The translations under genes were made by a program, and so were the position numbers. 5,798 nucleotides of DNA, from the NCBI GenBank assembly GCA_023416875.1, contig JAEZGT010000309.1:1-5798 (forward strand). Direction: 5' to 3'. The DNA comes from Pseudomonadota bacterium (lineage in GTDB: Bacteria > Pseudomonadota > Gammaproteobacteria > Pseudomonadales > Cellvibrionaceae). Below the pieces are notes generated by a model. The model searched no databases and was not told where the DNA came from. It worked only from the letters and a program-made list of their open reading frames with translations. Positions 1 through 5,798 of this stretch are shown one piece after another; position 1 is the stretch's first letter; each line of letters starts with the position of its first letter.

Positions 1-310
1 GGTGCTGGTGCTGATTGCCACCCTGGGCAACACGGCGGGTGCGACGCTGAATTGGGTATTGGGGACGTATTTGCAGCACCTGCAGAAGCGGCGTTGGTTT
101 TATTTCTCGCGCGAGCAGGTGGTGAAAGCGCAGAGCTATTTCCAGCGTTTCGGCAAATATTCTCTGTTGCTGTCCTGGCTTCCGGTGGTGGGTGATCTGC
201 TCACCCTGGCCGCGGGGATTTTGAATGTGCGGTTGCTGCCCTTCCTCATCCTGGTCGGGGCGGGAAAGCTATTACGATATCTTGCGGTGGTGTATCTGGG
301 CAGTCTCTAG
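1..310 (+). CDS. yqaA: YqaA-family inner-membrane protein, 3' part only
   Basis: This is the C-terminal 102 codons of a small polytopic membrane protein; the 5' end lies before the window. The reading frame is already open at base 2, and the GTG there is an internal codon, not a start. The visible part carries the hallmarks of the YqaA/DedA-like (SNARE-associated Golgi protein) family: a helix with GNTAG (fragment residues 9-13), a basic linker (KRR, 29-31), the signature SWLPVVGDLLTLAAG (58-72), and a last helix with GKLLRY (88-93). Escherichia coli YqaA, from memory, is about 142 residues with the same order (GNS..G, LLLSW.PVVGD, GKALRY), so roughly 40 residues are missing here. DedA relatives take part in membrane-lipid and envelope homeostasis, but YqaA itself has no firmly assigned reaction. 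Its TAG stop (308-310) overlaps the stop of the convergent gene. The family call is confident; the function is not. Confidence 0.85.
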   Translation, partial: VLVLIATLGNTAGATLNWVLGTYLQHLQKRRWFYFSREQVVKAQSYFQRFGKYSLLLSWLPVVGDLLTLAAGILNVRLLPFLILVGAGKLLRYLAVVYLGSL

Positions 311-894
311 AAAGTCGCTTCCGTGGCGATGACATACAAGCCCGCCAGAACCATCACCCAAAAGAGAACGCCGGCCACGATCCAGATGACATTGCCAGCG
401 GTGAACGCATTATTGGTATCGCCGAGAGGGTCTTTGCAGGCTGCATTGGCGGCTTTTTGCACTTGATACAGTACCCAGCCAACCATCGGCATAGTAAGGA
501 TAGAGATCAGATCGGTGTAAGGACTGCCCAAATCCCGCGACGCCAAGCGCTCTGTGCCGCTGCTGATCAATGAAAGAATGACGTAGACGGTCGCCAACAG
601 GCCAGCGGCAATAGGCGGTGCGCCCTCCTGATCATTCGCCGACTCGCGGATCGAGCGAAACAGTGAGTGCGCGAAAAAGATGGAAAAAACGCCCCGGGCC
701 ACCGGCCAGATTGATATACCGGTGAAGTTTTTATACTGCTGCCAATTCTTATAAAACCAGTACACGTGGTAGATGCCGAAAGTCGCCACATACAGCACCC
801 AGAATTTGCGATTGGACACCACATAAAAAGGTTGGAGCGCCTCCTGCGGTATATCCACCGCAGCTTTGGGAGTCTGATAAACGTTGTCGGACAT
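307..894 (-). CDS. uncharacterised five-helix membrane protein
   Basis: A 195-residue integral membrane protein of unknown function. After a polar N-terminus (about 1-28) there are five likely transmembrane stretches, near residues 31-48, 63-79, 95-112, 127-145 and 167-190. The first contains an aromatic motif (FGIYHVYWFYKNW, 39-51) resembling the small DUF4234-type membrane proteins, which share a GxYxxYWxY helix; that link is suggestive only. Before the last helix is a polar stretch with DPLGDTNNAFTAGN (155-168), a pattern I associate with hypothetical proteins of Pseudomonas and relatives. There are no catalytic or cofactor motifs. The ATG at 894-892 is supported by an AGGAG-type ribosome binding site (CTCCT on the plus strand at 900-904), 5 bases upstream. 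A possible -10 (TATACT, complement of 934-939) lies further upstream without a convincing -35. The gene is divergent from the receptor block and convergent with yqaA, so it probably forms its own transcript. Confidence 0.82.
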   Translation of the reverse strand: MSDNVYQTPKAAVDIPQEALQPFYVVSNRKFWVLYVATFGIYHVYWFYKNWQQYKNFTGISIWPVARGVFSIFFAHSLFRSIRESANDQEGAPPIAAGLLATVYVILSLISSGTERLASRDLGSPYTDLISILTMPMVGWVLYQVQKAANAACKDPLGDTNNAFTAGNVIWIVAGVLFWVMVLAGLYVIATEATF

Positions 895-1152
895 GGGCTC
901 TCCTGGTGTGATGATCGAGATGTCATACAGCAGAGTATAGGCCGCTCGGAAACGTTACGTATAACCCGTCGCACCGCAAGCTCCGTTGCCACTTCGTGCC
1001 CAGTTTTTATGCAGCCCCAAGCGGCACAATTCCGCGCTGCGACAATTTGCCACATTGACCAAAGGCGTTAAGAAATTAGGATATCGGACTACTCTGGCAA
1101 CGGGTCCGTAAACACAGGAGGCATCCAACTAAAAGGCGCGTTAATAAAAAGA
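895..1152. other. non-coding divergent intergenic region
   Basis: About 260 bases separate the minus-strand membrane protein gene from the receptor region. Open frames crossing it on both strands have no ribosome binding site and overlap real genes out of frame, so I read it as non-coding. It should hold promoters for both directions and the receptor leader. Visible items are an imperfect palindrome GTTACGTATAAC (954-965), a candidate plus-strand promoter (1055-1082) and an AGGAGG (1116-1121) with no start codon at usable distance. I looked for a cobalamin riboswitch, which often precedes such receptors, and for a Fur box, and found neither convincingly. No strong stem followed by a T-run is present. 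Confidence 0.6.
1055..1082 (+). promoter_or_regulatory. candidate sigma-70 promoter for the receptor block
   Basis: TTGACC at 1055-1060 matches five of six -35 positions. TAGGAT at 1077-1082 matches four of six -10 positions, with a 16-base spacer. Transcription would start near 1089 and give a leader of about 65 bases before the ATG at 1153. It is the best plus-strand match I found by eye between the divergent genes, but a weak -10 like this can arise by chance. Confidence 0.35.
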
Positions 1153-1162
1153 ATGCGGACCC
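1102..1162 (+). promoter_or_regulatory. leader complementarity around the presumed start
   Basis: GGGTCCG (1102-1108) is an exact reverse complement of CGGACCC (1156-1162), which directly follows the ATG at 1153. A second, shorter partner, CGGAC (1085-1089), lies upstream and could pair with GTCCG (1104-1108) instead. The two helices exclude each other, as in a simple translational switch. The long pairing would place AGGAGG (1116-1121) and the ATG inside its loop. A 7-base match in a leader this short can occur by chance, so regulation is only inferred. Confidence 0.22.
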
Positions 1163-1253
1163 GATAAATCACTTTTTCATTTGTTTACTATCGCTGAGCT
1201 CCGCTACCGCTTGCGCCACTCATGGCAACAACGCTCCCGCGCAGGAAGAAATA
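1153..1253 (+). other. displaced signal-peptide region of the TonB receptor (apparent frameshift)
   Basis: In the receptor's frame the bases before TTG 1254 stay open back to a TAG at 1077-1079, but contain no ATG, GTG or TTG. From about 1161 this frame reads as a classic secretion signal: a hydrophobic core (FFICLLSLSS), small residues (ATACA), then a likely cleavage site NNAPA/QEE just before the TonB box. The only nearby ATG (1153-1155) is in another frame and reads Met-Arg-Thr-Arg-stop, ending at TAA 1165-1167. Adding one base in the CCC at 1160-1162 would join the two into MRTPINHFFICLLSLSS and onward, giving a 763-residue precursor. Either the assembly lost a base or the gene is truly frameshifted. 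The ribosome binding site before ATG 1153 is poor (AAGG at 1133-1136, 16 bases away), so the start itself remains uncertain. Confidence 0.6.
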
Positions 1254-3443
1254 TTGGTTTGGGGCGAAAGTAAATCCAGCAGTCAAGCGGGTTACACCAA
1301 TCCCACCAGCGTGCTGCTGCAGGAAGATATGGCGAGCATCAATGTCGCCACCACAGAGGACATTGTGAAATACGAACCGAGCCTGGTGATTCGCCGCCGT
1401 TTTATCGGCGACGCCAACGGCACTTTGGGAATGCGCGGCTCGAATATGTTTCAAACCTCGCGCTCCATGGTGTTCGCCGACGGTGTGCCACTGCATTATT
1501 TTCTACAGAGCCGCTGGAGCGGTGCGCCGCGCTGGACCATGGTCTCCGCCAGTGAAATTGCCCAAGTGGAAGTGATTTACGGGCCGTTTTCCGCAGAGTA
1601 CAGCGGCAACGCCATGGGCGGCGTGGTGGTAATCGAAACTGCGATTCCGCAAACGCGGGAAATTCATCTGGACGCGAGTTATTTTTCCCAGGATTTTTCC
1701 GCCTATCGATTTTCCGACACACTAAACGGCTACAAAACCTTTGTCTCTTACGGCGATAAATTCGGCGATCTGAGTGTTTATCTGTCGTTTAACCGGCTGG
1801 AAAATCAAGCGCAACCGCAAACGTTTTATTACGGCACCACACCGACCAATTCCACTCAAATTCCTGAGGACCCAGTATCAGCGAATGGCGGTATCGACGA
1901 TTTTAATGAGCTGGGAGCCGCGTCCCTCGTCTATGGCGATACCGGAGTTATCGACAACACCACAGATAATTTCAAAATTAAACTCGGCTACGATTTTGGC
2001 AACTGGCAAACGCTGCTAAACATCGCCTATGAAAATCGCAACTCCCTGACTGATTCACCCAATGCCTATTTGCGCGATTCCGCCGGCAATATTCTCTGGC
2101 AGGGAGAGGTGACGCAATCCGGGCAAACCTTCTCGATTTCCGCTGCGCGTTTTGGTATCAGCGAAATGGATCGGCGCAGTCTGTCCACCGGCTTGCGCTT
2201 AAAGGGCGAATTGAATAATCGCACCAGAATTGAAACCAATTTCAACCGCTTCGCCATCCTGGAAGATGAAACCCGCACCTCGGCGCGTAACCCGCGCGAT
2301 CCCACCTATTCAACCACAGGCTCCATTAGCGATTTTGCTGACATCGGCTGGCGCACCGCTGATGTGAAATTATCCATCGATGATTTTGCGATTGCAGGTC
2401 TGAACCTTATCAGCGGTTTGCGTTACGAGGCCTATCAATTAAATGCGCGCGCGTTTAATTCCAACAACTACGCGAGCGGCAGCAAAGACGAAAAAACCAG
2501 TCACAGTGGCGGCAAAACTGACCTCAGCGCTTTTTTTACGCAACTGAATTGGAATATCAACGACCACTGGGACGCCAGCCTCGGCGGGCGTTTTGAATCC
2601 TGGCACAGCCGCGACGGCTATTATTGGGACCGCCCCAATGCGCAGGCGCCATTAACTCGAATTGAAGTTCCGGAACAATCACAAAATAAATTCTCACCCA
2701 AATTTTCCCTCGGCTATAAGCCAACGGAAAACTGGATTGTGCGCTATTCATTGGCCCGGGCTTATCGCTTCCCCATCACCGAAGAACTGTTTCTGCGCTT
2801 CCGCGATATTCGCGGCGCGGGCACAGACGCGGACGCCAGCTTGCAACCGGAAGACGGTGTGCATCAGAACTTGTTGCTGGAACGCGGCATCGACAACGGT
2901 TATGTGCGCTTAAATCTGTTCCATGAAACTATTAATAACGTCATCGAAAATCAAACCAACACGGCAACCTCCGTCACCACATTTTTTCCCATAGATGAAG
3001 TGGAAACCTGCGGCCTGGAATTGATTGTCAACGCGCAGGATTTTCTGCTCGACAAATTGGACGTGCGCTTTAATGTCGCCTATACCCAATCCGAAATTCG
3101 CAAAAACACGGCAAATCCCGCGTTGACCGGCAAAACGCCACCGCGTATGCCGGAATGGCGCGGCAATCTTTTAGCGACTTATCACCTGACGGACGCCTGG
3201 GATATCGGCGGCAGCGTGCAATACAGCAGCGATAGCTACGGCCGAGCCGATAATCTGGATATTCACGACAGCGTTTACGGCGCGCAGGACGCCTACACCC
3301 GCCTCGGCTTCAAAACCAACTACCGCGTCAACGACCAGTGGAAAATCAGCACTGGTGTGGACAACCTAACGGATGAAATTTCCTATGTCGCGCATCCTTG
3401 GCCGGCACGGACGGTTTATTTTTCGGTGGATTGGGATTGGTGA
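1254..3443 (+). CDS. TonB-dependent outer-membrane receptor
   Basis: A ligand-gated outer-membrane transporter that would import a metal chelate or similar small ligand using TonB-ExbB-ExbD energy. The 729 residues counted from TTG 1254 are essentially the mature protein. That TTG lies inside the TonB box (EEILVWGES), so it is almost certainly not the real start; see the signal-peptide entry for 1153-1253. The plug domain covers about residues 15-130, with LGMRGSN (58-64), a VFADGVPL segment (73-80) and the end-of-plug signature VEVIYGPFSAEYSGNAMGG (105-123), a variant of the usual RGP.S.LYG.NA.GG. The rest is a 22-strand-type barrel with many alternating aromatic and polar stretches, for example GLRYEAYQL and NWIVRYSLARAYRFP. 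It ends in FSVDWDW with a terminal tryptophan, as expected for outer-membrane insertion. The barrel shows no internal stop or frameshift. PepSY-TM follows 32 bases later, probably in one operon. The substrate is not identifiable; siderophore or another metal chelate is inferred from that neighbour. Confidence 0.92.
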   Translation: MVWGESKSSSQAGYTNPTSVLLQEDMASINVATTEDIVKYEPSLVIRRRFIGDANGTLGMRGSNMFQTSRSMVFADGVPLHYFLQSRWSGAPRWTMVSASEIAQVEVIYGPFSAEYSGNAMGGVVVIETAIPQTREIHLDASYFSQDFSAYRFSDTLNGYKTFVSYGDKFGDLSVYLSFNRLENQAQPQTFYYGTTPTNSTQIPEDPVSANGGIDDFNELGAASLVYGDTGVIDNTTDNFKIKLGYDFGNWQTLLNIAYENRNSLTDSPNAYLRDSAGNILWQGEVTQSGQTFSISAARFGISEMDRRSLSTGLRLKGELNNRTRIETNFNRFAILEDETRTSARNPRDPTYSTTGSISDFADIGWRTADVKLSIDDFAIAGLNLISGLRYEAYQLNARAFNSNNYASGSKDEKTSHSGGKTDLSAFFTQLNWNINDHWDASLGGRFESWHSRDGYYWDRPNAQAPLTRIEVPEQSQNKFSPKFSLGYKPTENWIVRYSLARAYRFPITEELFLRFRDIRGAGTDADASLQPEDGVHQNLLLERGIDNGYVRLNLFHETINNVIENQTNTATSVTTFFPIDEVETCGLELIVNAQDFLLDKLDVRFNVAYTQSEIRKNTANPALTGKTPPRMPEWRGNLLATYHLTDAWDIGGSVQYSSDSYGRADNLDIHDSVYGAQDAYTRLGFKTNYRVNDQWKISTGVDNLTDEISYVAHPWPARTVYFSVDWDW

Positions 3444-3475
3444 TTTTCGAATAAATTGGAAGAAGACAAACAAGA

Positions 3476-4783
3476 ATGAACAAACCCTCCCCCGCTTCGC
3501 TCTACCGCACCCTATGGCGCTGGCACTTCTATGCGGGGATTTTTTGTCTGCCGTTTATTTTGACGCTGGCTATTTCCGGGACGCTGTATTTATTCAAACC
3601 GCAGGTGGATGCGTGGATAGATGCGCCTTATCGCAACCTCACCATTACTGAATCCCACAGCACCGCCAACGACCAAATCGCCGCCGCCATTGCGGCGCAT
3701 CCGGGCAGTCAATTTGTTAATTACCGCTTGCCGCAATCGGCCAATGACGCGGTGGTGATTACCCTACAACAGGCCGGCGAAAATCTGCGGGTTTATGTGC
3801 ATCCGGGCAATCTGCAGATGTTGCGCAGCGTCGCGGCGGATGGCGAATTCATGCAGGTGGTGAAACGTTTTCACGGCGAACTGCTCGCGGGGAATGCCGG
3901 TTCGATTTTGGTGGAATTGGCGGGCTGCTGGGCGATAGTGCTGGTGCTTACCGGGCTTTATTTGTGGTGGCCGCGCAATGCTCGCGGCGCGGCGGGAATT
4001 GTGTACCCGCGCCTGCGTCAGGGCAGCCGTGTTTTCTGGCGGGATCTGCATGCGGTTACCGGTTTTTGGGTGGCGGGTTTTACGCTGTTTTTGTTGATCA
4101 CTGGTCTACCCTGGGCTTTGGTGTGGGGCAGTGCCTTAAAAGAACTGCGCCAGCCGAACCCTCACGATCACAGCCATCACCACAGCGCTGCGTCGGCGGA
4201 TTGGAGCCTGCGCAGCATTGCACCTTCCCACGCAGTGGACGCATCCGCAGTTCACTTGCCGGAAACACTGGTGCAAAACGCCCTCGCCCTGGATTTTGCA
4301 CCACCAGCGGAACTCGCCCCCGCAGCCGACATGCCGGGCGCCTGGACCTTAAAATCCCAGACGCAAAATCGTCCGCTGCGGGCGGAAGCCTGGCTGGACG
4401 GAAGCAGCGGCAATGTCATCCGCACCAAATCCTTCGCCGAAAAACCAGCCATTGACCGCGTGATTGGCGTCGGCATAGCCGCCCACGAAGGCCAGTTGTT
4501 CGGCTGGTTCAACCAGGTGCTCGGCGTCTTCACCACTATGGGACTTACCCTGATGTGCATCAGCGCTTTTATTCTCTGGCGCCGCCGCAAACCCAAAGAT
4601 GCCCTGGGTGCGCCGCCACCCCTGCCAAATGCCCGCACCGGCAAAGTGATCGGCGCAATCATCCTGGTCCTCGCGCTGGTATTGCCGCTGCTGGCGATTT
4701 CCCTGGTTTTAGTACTCCTTCTGGAATGGTTGGTCCTGAAACGCCTCCCGCACACCCGCCGCTGGCTCGGCCTGGCAACCTGA
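3476..4783 (+). CDS. PepSY-TM family inner-membrane protein, putative metal-chelate reductase
   Basis: A 435-residue inner-membrane protein of the PepSY-associated TM family. Likely helices are at about 20-40, 143-165, 192-217, 344-368 and 390-421; the last is probably a hairpin broken at Pro404. Two periplasmic regions (about 41-142 and 218-340) hold the PepSY-like folds, for example VVITLQQAGENLRVYVHPG (93-111) and RAEAWLDGSSGNV (302-314). The topology follows positive-inside: basic cytoplasmic loops at 167-189 and RRRKPK at 369-374. Four histidines at or near helix ends stand out: H17 (RWHFYAG), H133 (KRFHGELL), H192 (RDLHAVTGF) and H337 (AAHEGQLFGW). In Pseudomonas FoxB, a relative, conserved histidines bind two haems and the protein reduces ferric siderophores; the same role here is inferred. 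A HDHSHHH cluster (230-236) follows helix 3 on the predicted periplasmic side. The ATG is preceded by a modest purine-rich site (GGAAGAAG, 3458-3465). The gene lies 32 bases after the receptor, so co-transcription is likely. Confidence 0.9.
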   Translation: MNKPSPASLYRTLWRWHFYAGIFCLPFILTLAISGTLYLFKPQVDAWIDAPYRNLTITESHSTANDQIAAAIAAHPGSQFVNYRLPQSANDAVVITLQQAGENLRVYVHPGNLQMLRSVAADGEFMQVVKRFHGELLAGNAGSILVELAGCWAIVLVLTGLYLWWPRNARGAAGIVYPRLRQGSRVFWRDLHAVTGFWVAGFTLFLLITGLPWALVWGSALKELRQPNPHDHSHHHSAASADWSLRSIAPSHAVDASAVHLPETLVQNALALDFAPPAELAPAADMPGAWTLKSQTQNRPLRAEAWLDGSSGNVIRTKSFAEKPAIDRVIGVGIAAHEGQLFGWFNQVLGVFTTMGLTLMCISAFILWRRRKPKDALGAPPPLPNARTGKVIGAIILVLALVLPLLAISLVLVLLLEWLVLKRLPHTRRWLGLAT

Positions 4784-4841
4784 CCGGGCTCTCAGCCGCG
4801 CAAGCAATCCCATGCAAATCCGGAGAATGGGGCCCAGTTGG

Positions 4842-4870
4842 TTGTCCAATCGTGCCCGGCTGTTTATTCT
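4842..4870 (+). promoter_or_regulatory. candidate sigma-70 promoter before the di-haem peroxidase gene
   Basis: TTGTCC (4842-4847) and TATTCT (4865-4870) each match four of six consensus positions and are separated by an optimal 17 bases. A start near 4877 would give a leader of about 30 bases, including the GGAAG ribosome binding site at 4897-4901. If real, the peroxidase gene could be transcribed separately from the receptor/PepSY pair. Neither box is strong, and read-through from upstream is equally possible because no terminator is evident in 4784-4906. Confidence 0.27.
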
Positions 4871-4906
4871 GGCCGCGATTTTCGTTCGTCTCCTGTGGAA
4901 GTGTTC

Positions 4907-5798
4907 ATGCGTTTTAGTCCTACCCGCGCCGGTTTTTTATGCGCCCTCACCCTCGCCATAGCCCTGGGTGCCAATGCTCAGGATGGCGCCCCCGAGCCAG
5001 TTCCTGTCGATCCCAAACAGACCGAAAAAGCCGCCCTCGGCAATATCCTGTTCAACGACCCATCCCTGTCCAATCCACCGGGCCAGTCCTGCGCGACCTG
5101 TCATCGGCCGGATATGGCCTTCAGTGACGGCAAAGTGGTCAGTGAAGGCGCCAATAAATCCCCAGGAGTGCGAAATACGCCATCGTTGATGTACGCCAAA
5201 TTCAGCGGGTCTTTTATGTATGAGGACTGGCGCAGAACCTGGGTTGGCGGGCAGTTCTGGGATGGGCGCGCAGACACTTTGGCCGAGCAGGCGTTAGGGC
5301 CGCTGCTCAATCCCATCGAAATGGGCAATACCCGGGAAATTCTCGCGGACAATCTGCGCAAAACCAGTTACACCAACCTCTTCGAAACCATTTATGGCAA
5401 AGAAGTATTCAGCAATAACGAAAATCTTTTGAACGCCGCAGCGGATGCGTTGCAGGCTTTTCAGATGACGGACACCTTTGCACCCTTCACGTCCAAATTT
5501 GATTATGCCCAGCGCGGCCTGGTGGAACTGACTGAACAGGAAAAACTCGGCCGCCGCTTGTTTGATGGCAAAGCTGCCTGCCTGGACTGTCACGCCGGTT
5601 GGGGCGCTGATAAACAACTGTTCACGTCCTTCAGCTATCACAACATCCTTACCCCGCCGAATATCACGTTGAACAATGGCATTGCGGATATAGGCGCGGC
5701 GGCCAATCCAAAATTAAACGCGGACGAGAAAAAACTGGCCCAGGGCCGCTTTAAAACGCCGACCATGCGCAATATCACCAAGACCGCGCCCTATATGC
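4907..5798 (+). CDS. di-haem cytochrome c peroxidase / MauG-family protein, 3' end cut by the window
   Basis: The frame runs open for 297 codons to the window edge. The ATG at 4907 follows GGAAG (4897-4901) by 5 bases and opens a signal peptide: MRFSPTRAG, a hydrophobic core, and probable cleavage after GANA (residues 21-24). The mature protein is periplasmic. Two c-type haem sites are visible, CATCH (62-66) and CLDCH (225-229). Between them is the family signature GGQFWDGRADTLAEQALGP (114-132) with NPIEM (135-139). After the second haem come the segment LFTSFSYHNI (238-247) and, at the edge, FKTPTMRNITKTAPYM (282-297), where relatives continue with His-Asp/Asn-Gly. Family members either reduce hydrogen peroxide with electrons from small cytochromes or, like MauG, carry out oxidative protein modification; the sequence does not decide which. 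The arrangement, including RNTPSLMYAKFSG (89-101) before the signature, resembles the common YhjA-like subgroup rather than the MbnH type. Perhaps 50-150 residues are missing. A link to the upstream receptor and PepSY genes is inferred from position only. Confidence 0.9.
   Translation, partial: MRFSPTRAGFLCALTLAIALGANAQDGAPEPVPVDPKQTEKAALGNILFNDPSLSNPPGQSCATCHRPDMAFSDGKVVSEGANKSPGVRNTPSLMYAKFSGSFMYEDWRRTWVGGQFWDGRADTLAEQALGPLLNPIEMGNTREILADNLRKTSYTNLFETIYGKEVFSNNENLLNAAADALQAFQMTDTFAPFTSKFDYAQRGLVELTEQEKLGRRLFDGKAACLDCHAGWGADKQLFTSFSYHNILTPPNITLNNGIADIGAAANPKLNADEKKLAQGRFKTPTMRNITKTAPYM

Noticed and set aside
766..1071. Plus-strand open frame across the end of the minus-strand membrane protein gene
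   Set aside because: It has no ribosome binding site, its composition is not protein-like, and it is antisense to a gene with clear transmembrane structure and a good start site.
895..1152. Cobalamin riboswitch or Fur box upstream of the receptor
   Set aside because: GCCACTTCGTGCCC superficially recalls a B12-box but the other conserved elements are absent, and no AT-rich 19-base Fur-like palindrome was found.
1153..1167. Programmed -1 ribosomal frameshift joining ATG 1153 to the receptor frame
   Set aside because: There is no slippery heptamer before the TAA at 1165-1167, so a lost base is a simpler explanation.
4829..4858. Possible terminator hairpin after the PepSY-TM gene (GGGC...TTGG TTGT CCAA...GCCC)
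   Set aside because: The stem is interrupted by a poorly paired internal loop and no T-run follows, so a rho-independent terminator is not supported.
4812..4961. Small hydrophobic open frame of 49 codons starting at ATG 4812, ahead of and overlapping the peroxidase start
   Set aside because: It has no ribosome binding site, runs into the well-supported signal peptide of the peroxidase gene in another frame, and ends in low-complexity Pro/Ser codons that are the shadow of that signal peptide.
4907..5798. Assignment of the di-haem enzyme to MbnH (methanobactin-linked, copper)
   Set aside because: The GGQFWDGRA and NPIEM signatures and the spacing fit the general YhjA-like cytochrome c peroxidase group, and no MbnP-like partner is visible in the window.

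Overview
This looks like a gammaproteobacterial chromosome segment of moderate GC. The evidence is a YqaA-family inner-membrane protein, a small five-helix membrane protein of a type seen in gammaproteobacteria, and a TonB-dependent receptor with Cellvibrio/Alteromonas-like character. The genus cannot be fixed from this sequence. There are no RNA genes, insertion sequences, integrase, CRISPR array or tRNA-associated attachment site.

Layout. Positions 1-310 hold the 3' end of a yqaA-like gene on the plus strand. It converges on a minus-strand gene (307-894) for an uncharacterised five-helix membrane protein; the two stop codons overlap in a CTAG. A non-coding stretch (895-1152) separates this gene from a plus-strand block and should hold the promoters for both directions. 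The block is a TonB-dependent outer-membrane receptor (body 1254-3443, with a signal-peptide region at 1153-1253), a PepSY-TM inner-membrane protein (3476-4783) 32 bases downstream, and a di-haem cytochrome c peroxidase/MauG-family protein (4907 to beyond the window end) after a 123-base gap.

How the genes may work together. A receptor next to a PepSY-TM protein resembles the FoxA/FoxB arrangement of Pseudomonas, in which the receptor imports a ferric chelate and the PepSY-TM protein is a haem-containing membrane reductase that frees the metal. Here the PepSY-TM protein has four histidines at or near helix ends and a HDHSHHH cluster predicted on the periplasmic side, which fits metal handling. 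The periplasmic di-haem enzyme could belong to the same redox or metal process, but only proximity links it, and it may have its own promoter. The substrate is not readable from the sequence.

Most notable observation. The receptor frame has no conventional start codon ahead of its signal peptide. The first one (TTG 1254) lies inside the TonB box. A well-formed signal peptide is encoded just upstream, but its only plausible ATG (1153) is one frame away. A single missing base near the CCC at 1160-1162 would explain this, either as a sequencing error or as a real disabling or switchable frameshift.
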